9,608 nt of DNA, from contig JACDDX010000041.1 in NCBI GenBank assembly GCA_013816685.1, positions 1-9,608 on the forward strand. Reading direction: 5' to 3'. The notes under the pieces are model-generated. The model worked only from the letters and a program-made list of their open reading frames with translations, was not told where the DNA came from and made no database searches. This stretch comes from Gemmatimonadales bacterium (GTDB lineage: Bacteria > Gemmatimonadota > Gemmatimonadetes > Gemmatimonadales > GWC2-71-9). The translations under genes and the position numbers were made by a program. Below, one piece after another: positions 1 to 6,262 of this stretch; the stretch's first letter is position 1; each line of letters opens with the position of its first letter.

Positions 1-567
1 GCTGCGGGCGGCGTAGCAGTCCACGGCCTCACGACCGATCCGGTGCTGCTGGGCCAGCTTCTCCGCCGTTTCCGCCATCGAGAGGCCGCAGCCCGAATCG
101 CGAAGCGCCTCCCAGAGCGTGTCCTCGAGCGGTGCCGACGGGCCGAGCCGCAGTCCCCAGCGCGCGCCGCGCACGACGTGCGGCGCCTGGCTCATGCTCT
201 CCGTGCCGCCGGCCAGCACGACGCGGGATTGCCCCAGCAGAATCTGCTGCGCGCCCTGCGCGATGGCTTCGAAGCCGGAGCCGCACAGGCGATTGACGGT
301 GACGGCCGGCGTCTCGACCGGGAGTCCGGCCCCGAGTCCGACGTGGCGGGCGAGATAGGGGGCGTCGGCGGAGGTCTGGAGCACGTTGCCGAAGACGACG
401 TGGTCCACGAGCGCGGGCTCGACGCCCGCGCGCCGCAGCGCGCCAGTAGCGGCGACGACGCCCAACTGGGTGGCGGAGAGATCCTTCAGGGCGCCGCCGA
501 AGGCGCCGAAACCGGTGCGCACGCCGGCGAGGAAAACGACACTCTGCTCCCTGCCTGCGCTTGTCAT
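1..567 (-). CDS. Thiolase (acetyl-CoA acetyltransferase family), N-terminal part, cut by window edge
   Basis: Thiolases condense or cleave acyl-CoA / 3-ketoacyl-CoA in the cytoplasm, in fatty-acid beta-oxidation or acetoacetyl-CoA formation. The first 189 residues are readable from an ATG at 567, with no stop before the left edge. Family marks are the N-terminal VRTGFGAFGGALKD stretch (about residues 16-29), which matches the usual R-TPFG-F-G-L motif. NRLCGSGFEAI (92-102) carries the acyl-accepting nucleophile Cys95, and AGGTESMSQAP (119-129) is the conserved glycine loop. The C-terminal half with the GHP and CxG motifs lies outside the window. ATG 567 is chosen because homology-like sequence begins about ten residues later; no Shine-Dalgarno site is visible. 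It follows a 138-bp gap with a possible promoter, so it may be its own unit. Substrate preference cannot be told from this half. Family assignment is firm. Confidence 0.95.
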   Translation of the reverse strand, partial: MTSAGREQSVVFLAGVRTGFGAFGGALKDLSATQLGVVAATGALRRAGVEPALVDHVVFGNVLQTSADAPYLARHVGLGAGLPVETPAVTVNRLCGSGFEAIAQGAQQILLGQSRVVLAGGTESMSQAPHVVRGARWGLRLGPSAPLEDTLWEALRDSGCGLSMAETAEKLAQQHRIGREAVDCYAARS

Positions 568-630
568 GCGGCGGGACTCGCGCGGGCCGGGGAACGAGCA
601 AATGGGGATCGGGCAACCATGGAGGGATGA

Positions 631-659
631 AACATGCCCCTGCGGCCGACACACTTCAA
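631..659 (-). promoter_or_regulatory. Possible promoter for the thiolase gene
   Basis: On the minus strand TTGAAG (654-659) is followed after exactly 17 bases by CATGTT (631-636), a passable sigma70-type -35/-10 pair ahead of the thiolase start at 567. An 8-bp inverted repeat (660-692) lies immediately upstream of the -35. The -10 match is weak (CANNNT rather than TANNNT), so this is only a candidate. Confidence 0.3.
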
Positions 660-692
660 GCGAGCAGGGCCTGGCGCAATGGGACTGCTCGC
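660..692 (-). other. Inverted repeat, possible hairpin between remnant gene and thiolase
   Basis: GCGAGCAG (660-667) and CTGCTCGC (685-692) form a perfect 8-bp stem with a 17-nt loop. It lies 13 bases past the stop of the upstream minus-strand remnant. No T-run follows on the minus strand, so it is not a standard intrinsic terminator. It could be an operator next to the putative thiolase -35 or a chance palindrome. Confidence 0.3.
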
Positions 693-705
693 CGCGTCGG
701 AAGGG

Positions 706-1133
706 CTAGAGGTACCAGCCCAGCCCGAGCGAGAGCCGGTCGGCCTGCTCCGCAGAAGCGCCCTGGGGCTGGCTGATCCAGGATCGGGAATACGATGCCG
801 AGAGGCTCCACGTGTTGCCCGAGTCGCCGCGGCGGAGCAGGCGCGCCACGTAGAGTCCTGGCGCGAGGATCGTCGGGGTCACCGTGGCGCGGCCCAGCAT
901 GCCGAGTCCCGCCCGTGTGAGCACACCCACCTCGTAGTTGGAGCGCGCGGGTCCGCGTCCACCCAGGAGCCGGAGCCGCGGCTCGATGAACACCCAGGTG
1001 ACGCTGCCTTCGGCGTCGGGTCGGGACTGATAAAGGAGGATGCGGGCCCCAGCGCCGGCGACGTGACGGCATACCCGCTAGGGGTGCCAACCGCCATCTC
1101 GACACCCGGCACCCAGCCACGCGAAGCGAGCAC
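706..1133 (-). pseudogene. Frameshifted remnant resembling an outer-membrane beta-barrel C-terminus
   Basis: Two minus-strand frames each carry protein-like sequence that appears to belong together. From a GTG at 1133 one frame reads RGWVPGVEMAVGTPSG and then turns unconvincing. From about 1077 the next frame reads RHVAGAGARILLYQSR, WVFIEPRLRLLGG and NYEVGVLTRAGLGML, and runs to the end RLSLGLGWYL and a TAG at 706-708. That frame is closed upstream by a TAG at 1078-1080. The alternating hydrophobic pattern and the last residues (hydrophobic at -1, -3, -5, -7 and -9) resemble the beta-signal of an outer-membrane barrel. No signal peptide is present, so the N-terminus also seems missing. A single-base deletion near 1070-1082 would explain the frame change. 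Alternatives are a sequencing error, or a short real ORF from GTG 993 (95 aa). No function can be assigned. Confidence 0.45.
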
Positions 1134-1141
1134 GGGATCAG

Positions 1142-1146
1142 CTCCT
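1142..1146 (-). promoter_or_regulatory. Shine-Dalgarno AGGAG before GTG 1133
   Basis: The minus strand reads AGGAG, eight bases, then GTG at 1133. It is the clearest Shine-Dalgarno site in the window, and it lies 11 bases past the stop of the zinc-ribbon gene. It supports GTG 1133 as the historical or current start of the downstream beta-rich remnant. Confidence 0.45.
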
Positions 1147-1157
1147 GTCGTGACGCG

Positions 1158-1916
1158 TCAGACCGAGCGCACCGGAGCTCCGCAGTCCACGCAATGCCGC
1201 CAGGCGCGCTCGAGTTCGGCACCGCACTGCCGGCATCGGGGCTGGGCCAGACTCTGGCCGCAGTGCGGGCAGAAATGCGCCGGACGGCCCGCGGGAAGCA
1301 AACCGCCGCACCAGGCACAACTCAGGCGTTCATCCGCCCCTTCGTCAACGCGGCTCGAGGGCGCTGTCGCCGACCCGAGAGTAGCGTCGGGGGGCGACCT
1401 GCCCTCGCGCCGGATGTCGTCGGCGGGAAGGAGGTCGCGCTCCGCTTCGGCGATCGGCTGAAAGGCGGGCTCGGCGCTGCCCGGCAACATGTCGGCCTGC
1501 GGTTCGGCGAACGGCAGATGCGGCGGCGAGCCGGGGAGCGGCGGCGAGGCGGGGCTCTCTGGCTTGAGCGCCCGCATCACCGCCTCGCGCGAGAGCGTGA
1601 TCGTCACCTCGCCGTGCTGGTGCAGGATATCGAGGTCGGGATGCGCGCTCGCCGCTTCCCGCGCGAACCGGTCCCGCACGGTATCGGGGTCCACCCGCAC
1701 GAGGTCGCCTTCGCCGGCGCAGAGGCGGAGCAGCACGGTCTCGTACTCGTCGCTGCTGGCGAGTCCGAGGGCCCGCCGATGCGATCGATACGGCACGAGG
1801 CTCTGGTGGATTTCGGCGAGCGGGATCGGGCGGCGCAGGCGGGCCGGATCGCTGTCGGCCAGCGTCCGCGCAAGATGATGGAAGAAGCGATCGACATCGG
1901 CGCCGGCGGGGCCCAT
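1158..1916 (-). CDS. Double zinc-ribbon protein of unknown function
   Basis: The protein has 252 aa and three parts. Residues 1-118 are a mostly helical, charged N-terminal domain I do not recognise (DRFFHHLARTL, then IHQSLVPYRSHRRALGL). Residues 119-195 form a Pro/Ala/Glu-rich, probably disordered linker. The C-terminus carries two tandem four-cysteine ribbons: Cys200/203 with 216/219, then Cys228/231 with 242/245, each built from CxxC pairs and presumably each binding one zinc. There is no signal peptide or membrane segment, so it should be cytoplasmic. The ATG at 1916 lies one base past the stop of the MauG-type gene, which implies translational coupling. An ORF extension further upstream would only overlap that gene and is not needed. 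Zinc ribbons of this kind often mediate protein or nucleic-acid contacts; which of these applies here cannot be told. The gene is real; the function is unknown. Confidence 0.88.
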   Translation of the reverse strand: MGPAGADVDRFFHHLARTLADSDPARLRRPIPLAEIHQSLVPYRSHRRALGLASSDEYETVLLRLCAGEGDLVRVDPDTVRDRFAREAASAHPDLDILHQHGEVTITLSREAVMRALKPESPASPPLPGSPPHLPFAEPQADMLPGSAEPAFQPIAEAERDLLPADDIRREGRSPPDATLGSATAPSSRVDEGADERLSCAWCGGLLPAGRPAHFCPHCGQSLAQPRCRQCGAELERAWRHCVDCGAPVRSV

Positions 1917-1917
1917 G

Positions 1918-3261
1918 CTACCGAGCCACCTGGTCACCCACTGGAAGTCCGCTCGGCACACTCGCAGGTGCGATCGAGGACAGGTCCCGGGCGTCCGGAT
2001 CGGTGAGCGCCTGAAGGAACACGACGAGATCGGCGACCTCCGCGTCGGTGAGGTCGAGGGGCTGCCGCACCCGGCTGTCGAGCGTGCTCAGAATCGCCTC
2101 GACTTCATCCGTGCGCACGGTGCCCTGCAGCGCCGGCTCGAGTTGGGACGCATCGTAGTTCCGGAGACTGAAAGGCACGTCGAGGTAATGCCGGACGGCC
2201 GCCTCCAGCGTCGTGAACGCTCCGTCGTGCATGTAGGGCGCGGTCAGCTCGACGTTGCGAAGCGGCGGCACCTTGAACTTGTACCGGTCCGCCTGATCGT
2301 GCGTGGTCGCTTCCCGGCCCCGGTCGTCGGGTGCCGCGTCGCCGAAACCGGGGCCGAGCTGCGGCACGCCGATGTTGGTGAAGGTGTTGTTGCTGAGCGC
2401 GGGCCCGTTGTGGCAACTGGCGCAGCCGGCCCTGCCGACGAAGGTCAACGCGCCGCGCTTGGCCTGCTCGGACAGCGCCGCGTCATCGCCGGCGACGTAT
2501 CGATCGAACGGGCTGTTGGCGTGCGAGTAGGCCGACACCGTGAAAGCGGCAATCGCGTTGGCGGCGTGCTGGAAGCCGAGGCTGTCCACCGGCGTTGCCG
2601 GGTAGGCCACCTGGAACAGCCCGACGTATTCCCGTACCGCGAGCACGCGCGCCATCAGCGCGCGCCACATGCCCGGAAAGTCGTTGTCGTCGAACGCCGC
2701 CAGCTCGTTGGGCTGCCCGTTTCGATCGATATCACCGGCCTCGCCCCGCATTTCATGGCGCATCACGACCGGAAACATCGCCTGCGCCGCGAGCGCGCCG
2801 GTGAGTCCCGAAGGCAGCACCGCGCCGGCCGGGGTGCGGAGCGAGCCATCCGCGCTCCGCGCGACTCGTCCGTCCCAGAACATGAAATCGAATCCGGCCG
2901 CACCCCTGTTGAAGAGATCGGGCGCATTCCGGGAGTTGAGACCGCGTTGGCCGTTGCCGTCCGAAAGGGCCTGCGCGTCGGTGGTGCCGCTGGCCGGGAC
3001 ATGGCAACTGGCGCAGGCCAGGTCGCGATTGCCGCTCAGGATCTTGTCGAAGGTGAGATCCCGGCCGAGCTCGATCAGGGCGGGATTCTGTGGGGGCGCG
3101 GGCGGCAGCGCGGTAATGTTGGCGGCGGCCAGCGCACCGCGGAGCTGGATGTCCACGGTCGAGCCGCCGCCAGGTTCGCTGCTGTCGCTGCAGCCGGCCA
3201 CGAGCGCCAGAATCACGGGGCCGACGAGGCGGAGCGGAGTCGGGCGACGGGTCGGGCGCAT
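1918..3261 (-). CDS. Diheme cytochrome c peroxidase / MauG-family lipoprotein
   Basis: The protein has 447 aa and belongs to the bacterial diheme peroxidase/MauG family, which reduces H2O2 or oxidises partner proteins in the periplasm. Residues 1-24 are a lipoprotein signal with lipobox LVAGC, so it should be lipid-anchored at Cys24. Two c-type heme sites are present, CASCH at 83-87 and CASCH at 280-284. The FWDGR motif (128-132) carries the inter-heme Trp129. VPPLRNVELTAPYMHDG holds Met344, the expected axial ligand of the high-potential heme in peroxidases; MauG itself has Tyr at that place, so this looks more peroxidase-like. It is longer than classical CcpA (about 330 aa), with an insert RGEAGDIDRNGQPNELAAF typical of the MauG-like branch. 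ATG 3261 is chosen because it starts the signal peptide. A TATTTT box six bases upstream suggests its own promoter. It is coupled to the zinc-ribbon gene. Confidence 0.94.
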   Translation of the reverse strand: MRPTRRPTPLRLVGPVILALVAGCSDSSEPGGGSTVDIQLRGALAAANITALPPAPPQNPALIELGRDLTFDKILSGNRDLACASCHVPASGTTDAQALSDGNGQRGLNSRNAPDLFNRGAAGFDFMFWDGRVARSADGSLRTPAGAVLPSGLTGALAAQAMFPVVMRHEMRGEAGDIDRNGQPNELAAFDDNDFPGMWRALMARVLAVREYVGLFQVAYPATPVDSLGFQHAANAIAAFTVSAYSHANSPFDRYVAGDDAALSEQAKRGALTFVGRAGCASCHNGPALSNNTFTNIGVPQLGPGFGDAAPDDRGREATTHDQADRYKFKVPPLRNVELTAPYMHDGAFTTLEAAVRHYLDVPFSLRNYDASQLEPALQGTVRTDEVEAILSTLDSRVRQPLDLTDAEVADLVVFLQALTDPDARDLSSIAPASVPSGLPVGDQVAR

Positions 3262-3267
3262 GGGACA

Positions 3268-3273
3268 AAAATA
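3268..3273 (-). promoter_or_regulatory. Putative -10 box (TATTTT) for the MauG-type gene
   Basis: In the 59-bp gap upstream of the MauG-type gene the minus strand reads TATTTT, then six bases (TGTCCC), then ATG 3261. A -10 element here would place transcription start at or next to the ATG, giving a leaderless mRNA. No Shine-Dalgarno site is seen. The longer string TATTTTTG also fits the Bacteroidota-type TAnnTTTG box, so the responsible sigma factor is uncertain. Confidence 0.4.
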
Positions 3274-3320
3274 CCTGCGCCGGCAAGCCCCTGCTGAAAA
3301 CCGAACGCAAGCCCAGACCG

Positions 3321-3938
3321 TCAGCGCGCTTCCGCCAGCGGAAAGCATTCCGCTTCGGCCAGCCGTTGCTCGAGCGCCACGAACGCCGTATCGGGATCGT
3401 AGCCGGCGAACAGCTTCCGGGCCTGCCGCTCGGCGAGCCAGTCCGAAAAGCCGGAAGCTACGGTGCCAGCGGAGCTTCGGCCCTCGCGTGCGGCCGAGAC
3501 GGCGAGGTCGTTGGCGTACTCGTTCTTGGGATGGCCCCGATGGCCCCGCACCCAGGTCCACTGGACATCGTGGAGCCGGGAGGCCGCGAGGAGTGATTGC
3601 CAGAGCGGAAGATTCTCGATCGGCCCCGCTTTGCGCCGCCACCCGCGCGACACCCATCCCGGCACCCACTCGCGCATGCCCTTGATGAGGTACTCCGAGT
3701 CGGAGACGACCAGCACCCGCATCCGCATGCCCTCCCGGGCCAGGAGCCGGAGGGCGGCATCGGCGCCACTGAGGGCCATGCGATTGTTGGTCGTGGCGGG
3801 GTCGTGGGCGAAGTAGTCACGCCGTTCCACTCGACCGCCCGTGCGGACCTCGATGAGGCCGCCGGCGCCGCCCGGGTTGTCTCCTTCGCGACCGTTGCCG
3901 AGGCAACTCTCGTCCATGTGGACGACCGCCACCGTCAT
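3321..3938 (-). CDS. rnhA: Ribonuclease H-like protein with altered active site and C-terminal extension
   Basis: The protein has 205 aa. Residues 1-147 match the RNase HI fold, which cuts RNA in RNA-DNA hybrids. Asp9 (HMDES), Asp80 (VVSDSEYLIKGM) and His133 (VRGHRGHPKNEY) occupy positions of E. coli Asp10, Asp70 and His124. The Trp-rich stretch WVPGWVSRGWRRK (91-103) followed by LPLW matches the hybrid-binding region. Two usual residues are replaced. The TTNNRM-E motif reads TTNNRMAL, putting Ala55 where catalytic Glu48 should be, and NEYANDLA puts Asn143 at the Asp134 place, with Asp144 next to it. Residues 148-205 extend past the family domain and are of unknown role. The ATG at 3938 overlaps the preceding stop as ATGA. 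The fold is certain; whether it is an active hybrid nuclease is open, and a divergent subfamily is possible. Confidence 0.88.
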   Translation of the reverse strand: MTVAVVHMDESCLGNGREGDNPGGAGGLIEVRTGGRVERRDYFAHDPATTNNRMALSGADAALRLLAREGMRMRVLVVSDSEYLIKGMREWVPGWVSRGWRRKAGPIENLPLWQSLLAASRLHDVQWTWVRGHRGHPKNEYANDLAVSAAREGRSSAGTVASGFSDWLAERQARKLFAGYDPDTAFVALEQRLAEAECFPLAEAR

Positions 3939-4159
3939 TCGATCACCTGAAAGCCGTCCACCTCGTCGAGGCGGAAGACGAGATCCTCGCCGGTCATCGG
4001 CAGCCGACCGATGAGGGCATCGTGCTGGTCGACGCTCGTGACACGGATCGCTACCACGACGAACTCGTTGCCGCGCCGGCTCAGCGCGATGCGGAGGCCC
4101 CGCCGGGTGGCGGACTCGAGTTGATCCAGGCGTTCGCTGGTCCAGCGGAAGGACGTCAC
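3935..4159 (-). CDS. Small conserved-looking protein of unknown function (74 aa)
   Basis: The protein has 74 aa and starts at a GTG four bases past the selD stop. It ends in a TGA that overlaps the ATG of the RNase H-like gene (ATGA). The first 30 residues look helical and basic (TSERLDQLESATRRGLRIALSRRG). The rest looks like alternating short beta-strands (EFVVVAIRV, then ALIGRLPM, then EDLVFRLDEVDGFQVIE). The tight coupling and the charge pattern argue for a real gene rather than a chance ORF. I do not recognise the family. An upstream extension inside selD (to 4225) is open but reads as low-quality Arg/Ala-rich sequence, so the GTG is preferred. There are no cysteine clusters, membrane segments or signal peptide. 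Confidence 0.7.
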   Translation of the reverse strand: MTSFRWTSERLDQLESATRRGLRIALSRRGNEFVVVAIRVTSVDQHDALIGRLPMTGEDLVFRLDEVDGFQVIE

Positions 4160-4163
4160 GCAA

Positions 4164-5258
4164 TCAGCTTGGGAGGCCGGAGGGGCGCGCGCGCGAGACG
4201 CGAATGTGGCCCGCCGGACCGGCAACGAGCCGGCCGATCACCGCCGCGGCCGGTGTGTGCTCCTGGTGCAGCGCCTCGAGCAGGGCGGCGACCTGTTCGG
4301 GCGGCACGGCCAGGAGCAGGCCACCGGAGGTCTGGGCATCGGTGCAGATGACTCGGTCGGCGGCACCGAGATCCGGGTCCCACTCCACCGCCTCGGCCGC
4401 CGCAAGATTCCGCGTCGTGCCGCCCGAGACGACTCCCCGAGACGCCAGATTCCACGCGTGCGCGAACACGGGCAGCGCCTCGTACCCGATCTCAGCGGCC
4501 ACGCCGCTGGCATCGAGCATGTTCCCCAAGTGCCGCAGCAATCCGAAACCCGTGACGTCGGTGGCGGCGCTCACTCCGACGCGGAGTGCCGCGCGGGCCC
4601 CGCCGTCGTTGAGCGTGGTCATCGAGCGTACCGCGTCGACCATCCCGGTTTCCAGCAGCGCACCCCGCTTGAGCGCCGTCGAGAGGATGCCCGTGCCGAG
4701 CGGTTTGGTGAGGACCAGGACATCGCCGGCGCAGGCCCCTGCGTTGGTGAGCATCCGGTCGGGATGGACCTCGCCGATGACCACCATGCCGAACAGCGGC
4801 TCGACCGCGTCGATCGAGTGGCCGCCGAGGATCAGGCAGCCGGCCCGCCGCGCCACTGCGGAGGCGCCGCGGATCACCTCGCCCAGAATGTCGAACGACA
4901 GCGTCTCGCGGGGCCAGCCGACCAGGTTCAGGGCGAAGAGCGGCGTCCCCCCCATCGCGTAGACGTCGCTCAGCGCGTTGGCAGCGGCGATCGCTCCCCA
5001 GTCGGCGGGGTCGTCCACGATGGGCGTGAAGAAATCGGTCGTGGCGACGAGCGCCCGCTCGTCACTCAGCCGGAAGACCGCCGCGTCGTCGCGCGTCGCG
5101 GCATCGACCAGGACCCGTGCATCCTCGATCCCCGGCAGATGCTCGAGCACGCGGCGCAACTCGTCCGGCCCGAGCTTGCAGGCGCATCCCGCGCCGTGCG
5201 ACAGCGAGGTGAGACGAACGCGTCCGGTCTGGGCGGCGGGAGTGACGGGGTCGGCCAT
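4164..5258 (-). CDS. selD: Selenide, water dikinase (selenophosphate synthase), Cys-type
   Basis: The protein has 364 aa, full length for the family. It makes selenophosphate from selenide and ATP, the selenium donor for selenocysteine-tRNA and for 2-selenouridine in tRNA. The catalytic motif SHGAGCACK (20-28) has Cys25 and Lys28 at the places of E. coli Cys17 and Lys20. The enzyme is therefore the cysteine form and needs no selenocysteine itself. Metal/ATP-binding acids are present: Asp58 (RDDAAVF), Asp75 (ATTDFF), Asp98 (NALSDVYAMGG) and Asp234 (ATDVTGFGLLRHLG), along with GGHSID (145-150) and the glycine-rich TDAQTSGGLLLAV. The ATG at 5258 is preceded by a TAACTT box and no Shine-Dalgarno site. 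No selA, selB, selC or mnmH is in the window, so its user is elsewhere. Downstream genes are coupled to it. Confidence 0.97.
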   Translation of the reverse strand: MADPVTPAAQTGRVRLTSLSHGAGCACKLGPDELRRVLEHLPGIEDARVLVDAATRDDAAVFRLSDERALVATTDFFTPIVDDPADWGAIAAANALSDVYAMGGTPLFALNLVGWPRETLSFDILGEVIRGASAVARRAGCLILGGHSIDAVEPLFGMVVIGEVHPDRMLTNAGACAGDVLVLTKPLGTGILSTALKRGALLETGMVDAVRSMTTLNDGGARAALRVGVSAATDVTGFGLLRHLGNMLDASGVAAEIGYEALPVFAHAWNLASRGVVSGGTTRNLAAAEAVEWDPDLGAADRVICTDAQTSGGLLLAVPPEQVAALLEALHQEHTPAAAVIGRLVAGPAGHIRVSRARPSGLPS

Positions 5259-5263
5259 GCGTC

Positions 5264-5269
5264 AAGTTA
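5264..5269 (-). promoter_or_regulatory. Putative -10 box (TAACTT) for the selD unit
   Basis: The minus strand reads TAACTT, five bases (GACGC), then ATG 5258. The spacing suits transcription starting at or near the start codon (leaderless). It sits in the only clear gap (47 bp) between selD and the upstream gene. No convincing -35 is seen, because the preceding bases form a GC-rich hairpin. Confidence 0.4.
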
Positions 5270-5275
5270 ATTCGG

Positions 5276-5291
5276 CCCGCGTGCGCGCGGG
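5276..5291 (-). other. GC-rich hairpin between toroid gene and selD
   Basis: CCCGCG and CGCGGG form a perfect 6-bp stem with a 4-nt loop, 14 bases past the stop of the toroid gene. On the minus strand it is followed by CCGAATTAACTT, which is AT-richer but not a T-run. It may act as a weak terminator or be a byproduct of GC content. It lies just upstream of the putative selD -10 box. Confidence 0.3.
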
Positions 5292-5305
5292 TCGGCGGCG
5301 CCGGC

Positions 5306-6232
5306 TCAACCGCCTAACAGTTCGCGATGGGCCACCAGCAATGCGCGGAGCCCGATGAGCGCGCGCTCGTCCCGCGCCGTGGAGCCGAAGCTGCCATCGA
5401 TGCGCTGGCGGGCTTCGAACGCGGGTGCCGCCCGCCGGAGCGCCGCCCGCGCGTCGCTGGTGCCGGCCGCCAGCAGCGCTTCAGCAACGTGGAAGAGATC
5501 GGCCCTGGGCCACTCGCCGTCGATCCCCTGCCGGGCCGCCACAAGTTCGGCCACCCGGGCCGTAGCGCTCCGGGCGGCGGGCGAGTCGATCATCGTGAGC
5601 GCATGCAGCCCGGCTACGATCAGGTCCGGAGCAAAGTAGCCGTCCCACTCGGTCCACTGTCCCTGCAGCTCGAGCAGTGTGTCGGCATGCTTCCGCATCA
5701 GCGGGCGTGCGCCCTCACCCGCCCGCGCCAATGCGCGGAACGCGAGACAGCTCATCGCGAACCGCGCGGCCGGCTCCTGGCGGAAGACCTTGCCGTTCGG
5801 CATCGTAATCGGCGCGATGCGCTGTTCGGGTGGTGCCGGAGAAAAGAAGCCGTGGATGAAATGCTCGCAGACCCGCCGCTGGTGCCGGTCGCCTCCGCAG
5901 CCCTCGCCATACGCGCCCGCAATGGCGTGCCGCCGCGTAATCCAGATCAGCAGGCGCCCCAGCGACGGCGCCGCAGGGCGCACGCCCAGATCCATCAGCT
6001 CGTGCGCGCGCCAGATCGTCGGCAGTGCGCCCCCGGCGAGACTGCCGTCGGCGCGGACCTCGCCGGCGAGTGCCTCGACCAGGGCGGAGCGCCGCTCCGC
6101 GTCGTCCGACGCCGGCCGAGCCAGTTCCGTCCTGGCGAGCGACGCCTGGCGGCTGTCCGGGACGGCGAAGTACCGCGCGAGCCGTTCGATCGGCTCGGCG
6201 TAGGCAACCTGGGGTCCGATATGGAAGCTCAC
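5306..6232 (-). CDS. Uncharacterised alpha/alpha-toroid (prenyltransferase/squalene-cyclase-like) repeat protein
   Basis: The protein has 308 aa with no signal peptide and is probably cytoplasmic. It shows at least four repeats of the form DG followed by a helix rich in Leu/Ala. They begin at residues 62 (DGSLAGGALPTIWRAHEL), 197 (DGYFAPDLIVAGLHAL), 238 (DGEWPRADLFHVAEALL) and 279 (DGSFGSTARDERALIGLRAL). This resembles the QW/prenyltransferase repeats of squalene-hopene cyclases and protein prenyltransferases, which pack as an alpha/alpha barrel. No DxDD or DDxxD catalytic motif is seen, so terpene cyclase activity is not supported. A central Cys/His cluster (Cys112, His117, Cys122, His124, His127 within GCGGDRHQRRVCEHFIHGFF) may bind a metal. 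The start is a GTG at 6232, 30 bases past the amidohydrolase stop and in its reading frame; no Shine-Dalgarno site is seen. The gene is real and probably cotranscribed with the amidohydrolase; the function is unknown. Confidence 0.8.
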   Translation of the reverse strand: MSFHIGPQVAYAEPIERLARYFAVPDSRQASLARTELARPASDDAERRSALVEALAGEVRADGSLAGGALPTIWRAHELMDLGVRPAAPSLGRLLIWITRRHAIAGAYGEGCGGDRHQRRVCEHFIHGFFSPAPPEQRIAPITMPNGKVFRQEPAARFAMSCLAFRALARAGEGARPLMRKHADTLLELQGQWTEWDGYFAPDLIVAGLHALTMIDSPAARSATARVAELVAARQGIDGEWPRADLFHVAEALLAAGTSDARAALRRAAPAFEARQRIDGSFGSTARDERALIGLRALLVAHRELLGG

Positions 6233-6262
6233 GTCAGGGAGGAGGGGGTCAGGAAGAAGGGA

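Noticed and set aside
29..652. A 207-codon Arg-rich minus-strand frame overlapping the thiolase
   Set aside because: The neighbouring frame from ATG 567 carries the thiolase Cys motif and stays open to the window edge. This frame is an Arg/Pro-rich shadow.
1158..1160. TGA at the end of the zinc-ribbon gene as a possible selenocysteine codon, since selD is nearby and the frame stays open downstream
   Set aside because: The zinc ribbons end normally seven residues before it, no clear SECIS-like hairpin follows directly, and a ribosome site with a new GTG start lies just after. An ordinary stop is the simpler reading.
1915..3297. A 460-codon plus-strand open frame opposite the MauG-type gene
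   Set aside because: Composition is Arg/Gly/Val/Glu-rich without any family motif, and the minus strand encodes a textbook diheme peroxidase with lipobox and heme sites. It is a high-GC antisense shadow.
3530..3550. Short tandem repeat gatggcccc within the RNase H-like gene
   Set aside because: It simply encodes the conserved RGHRGHP motif of RNase H, so it is a protein-level pattern.
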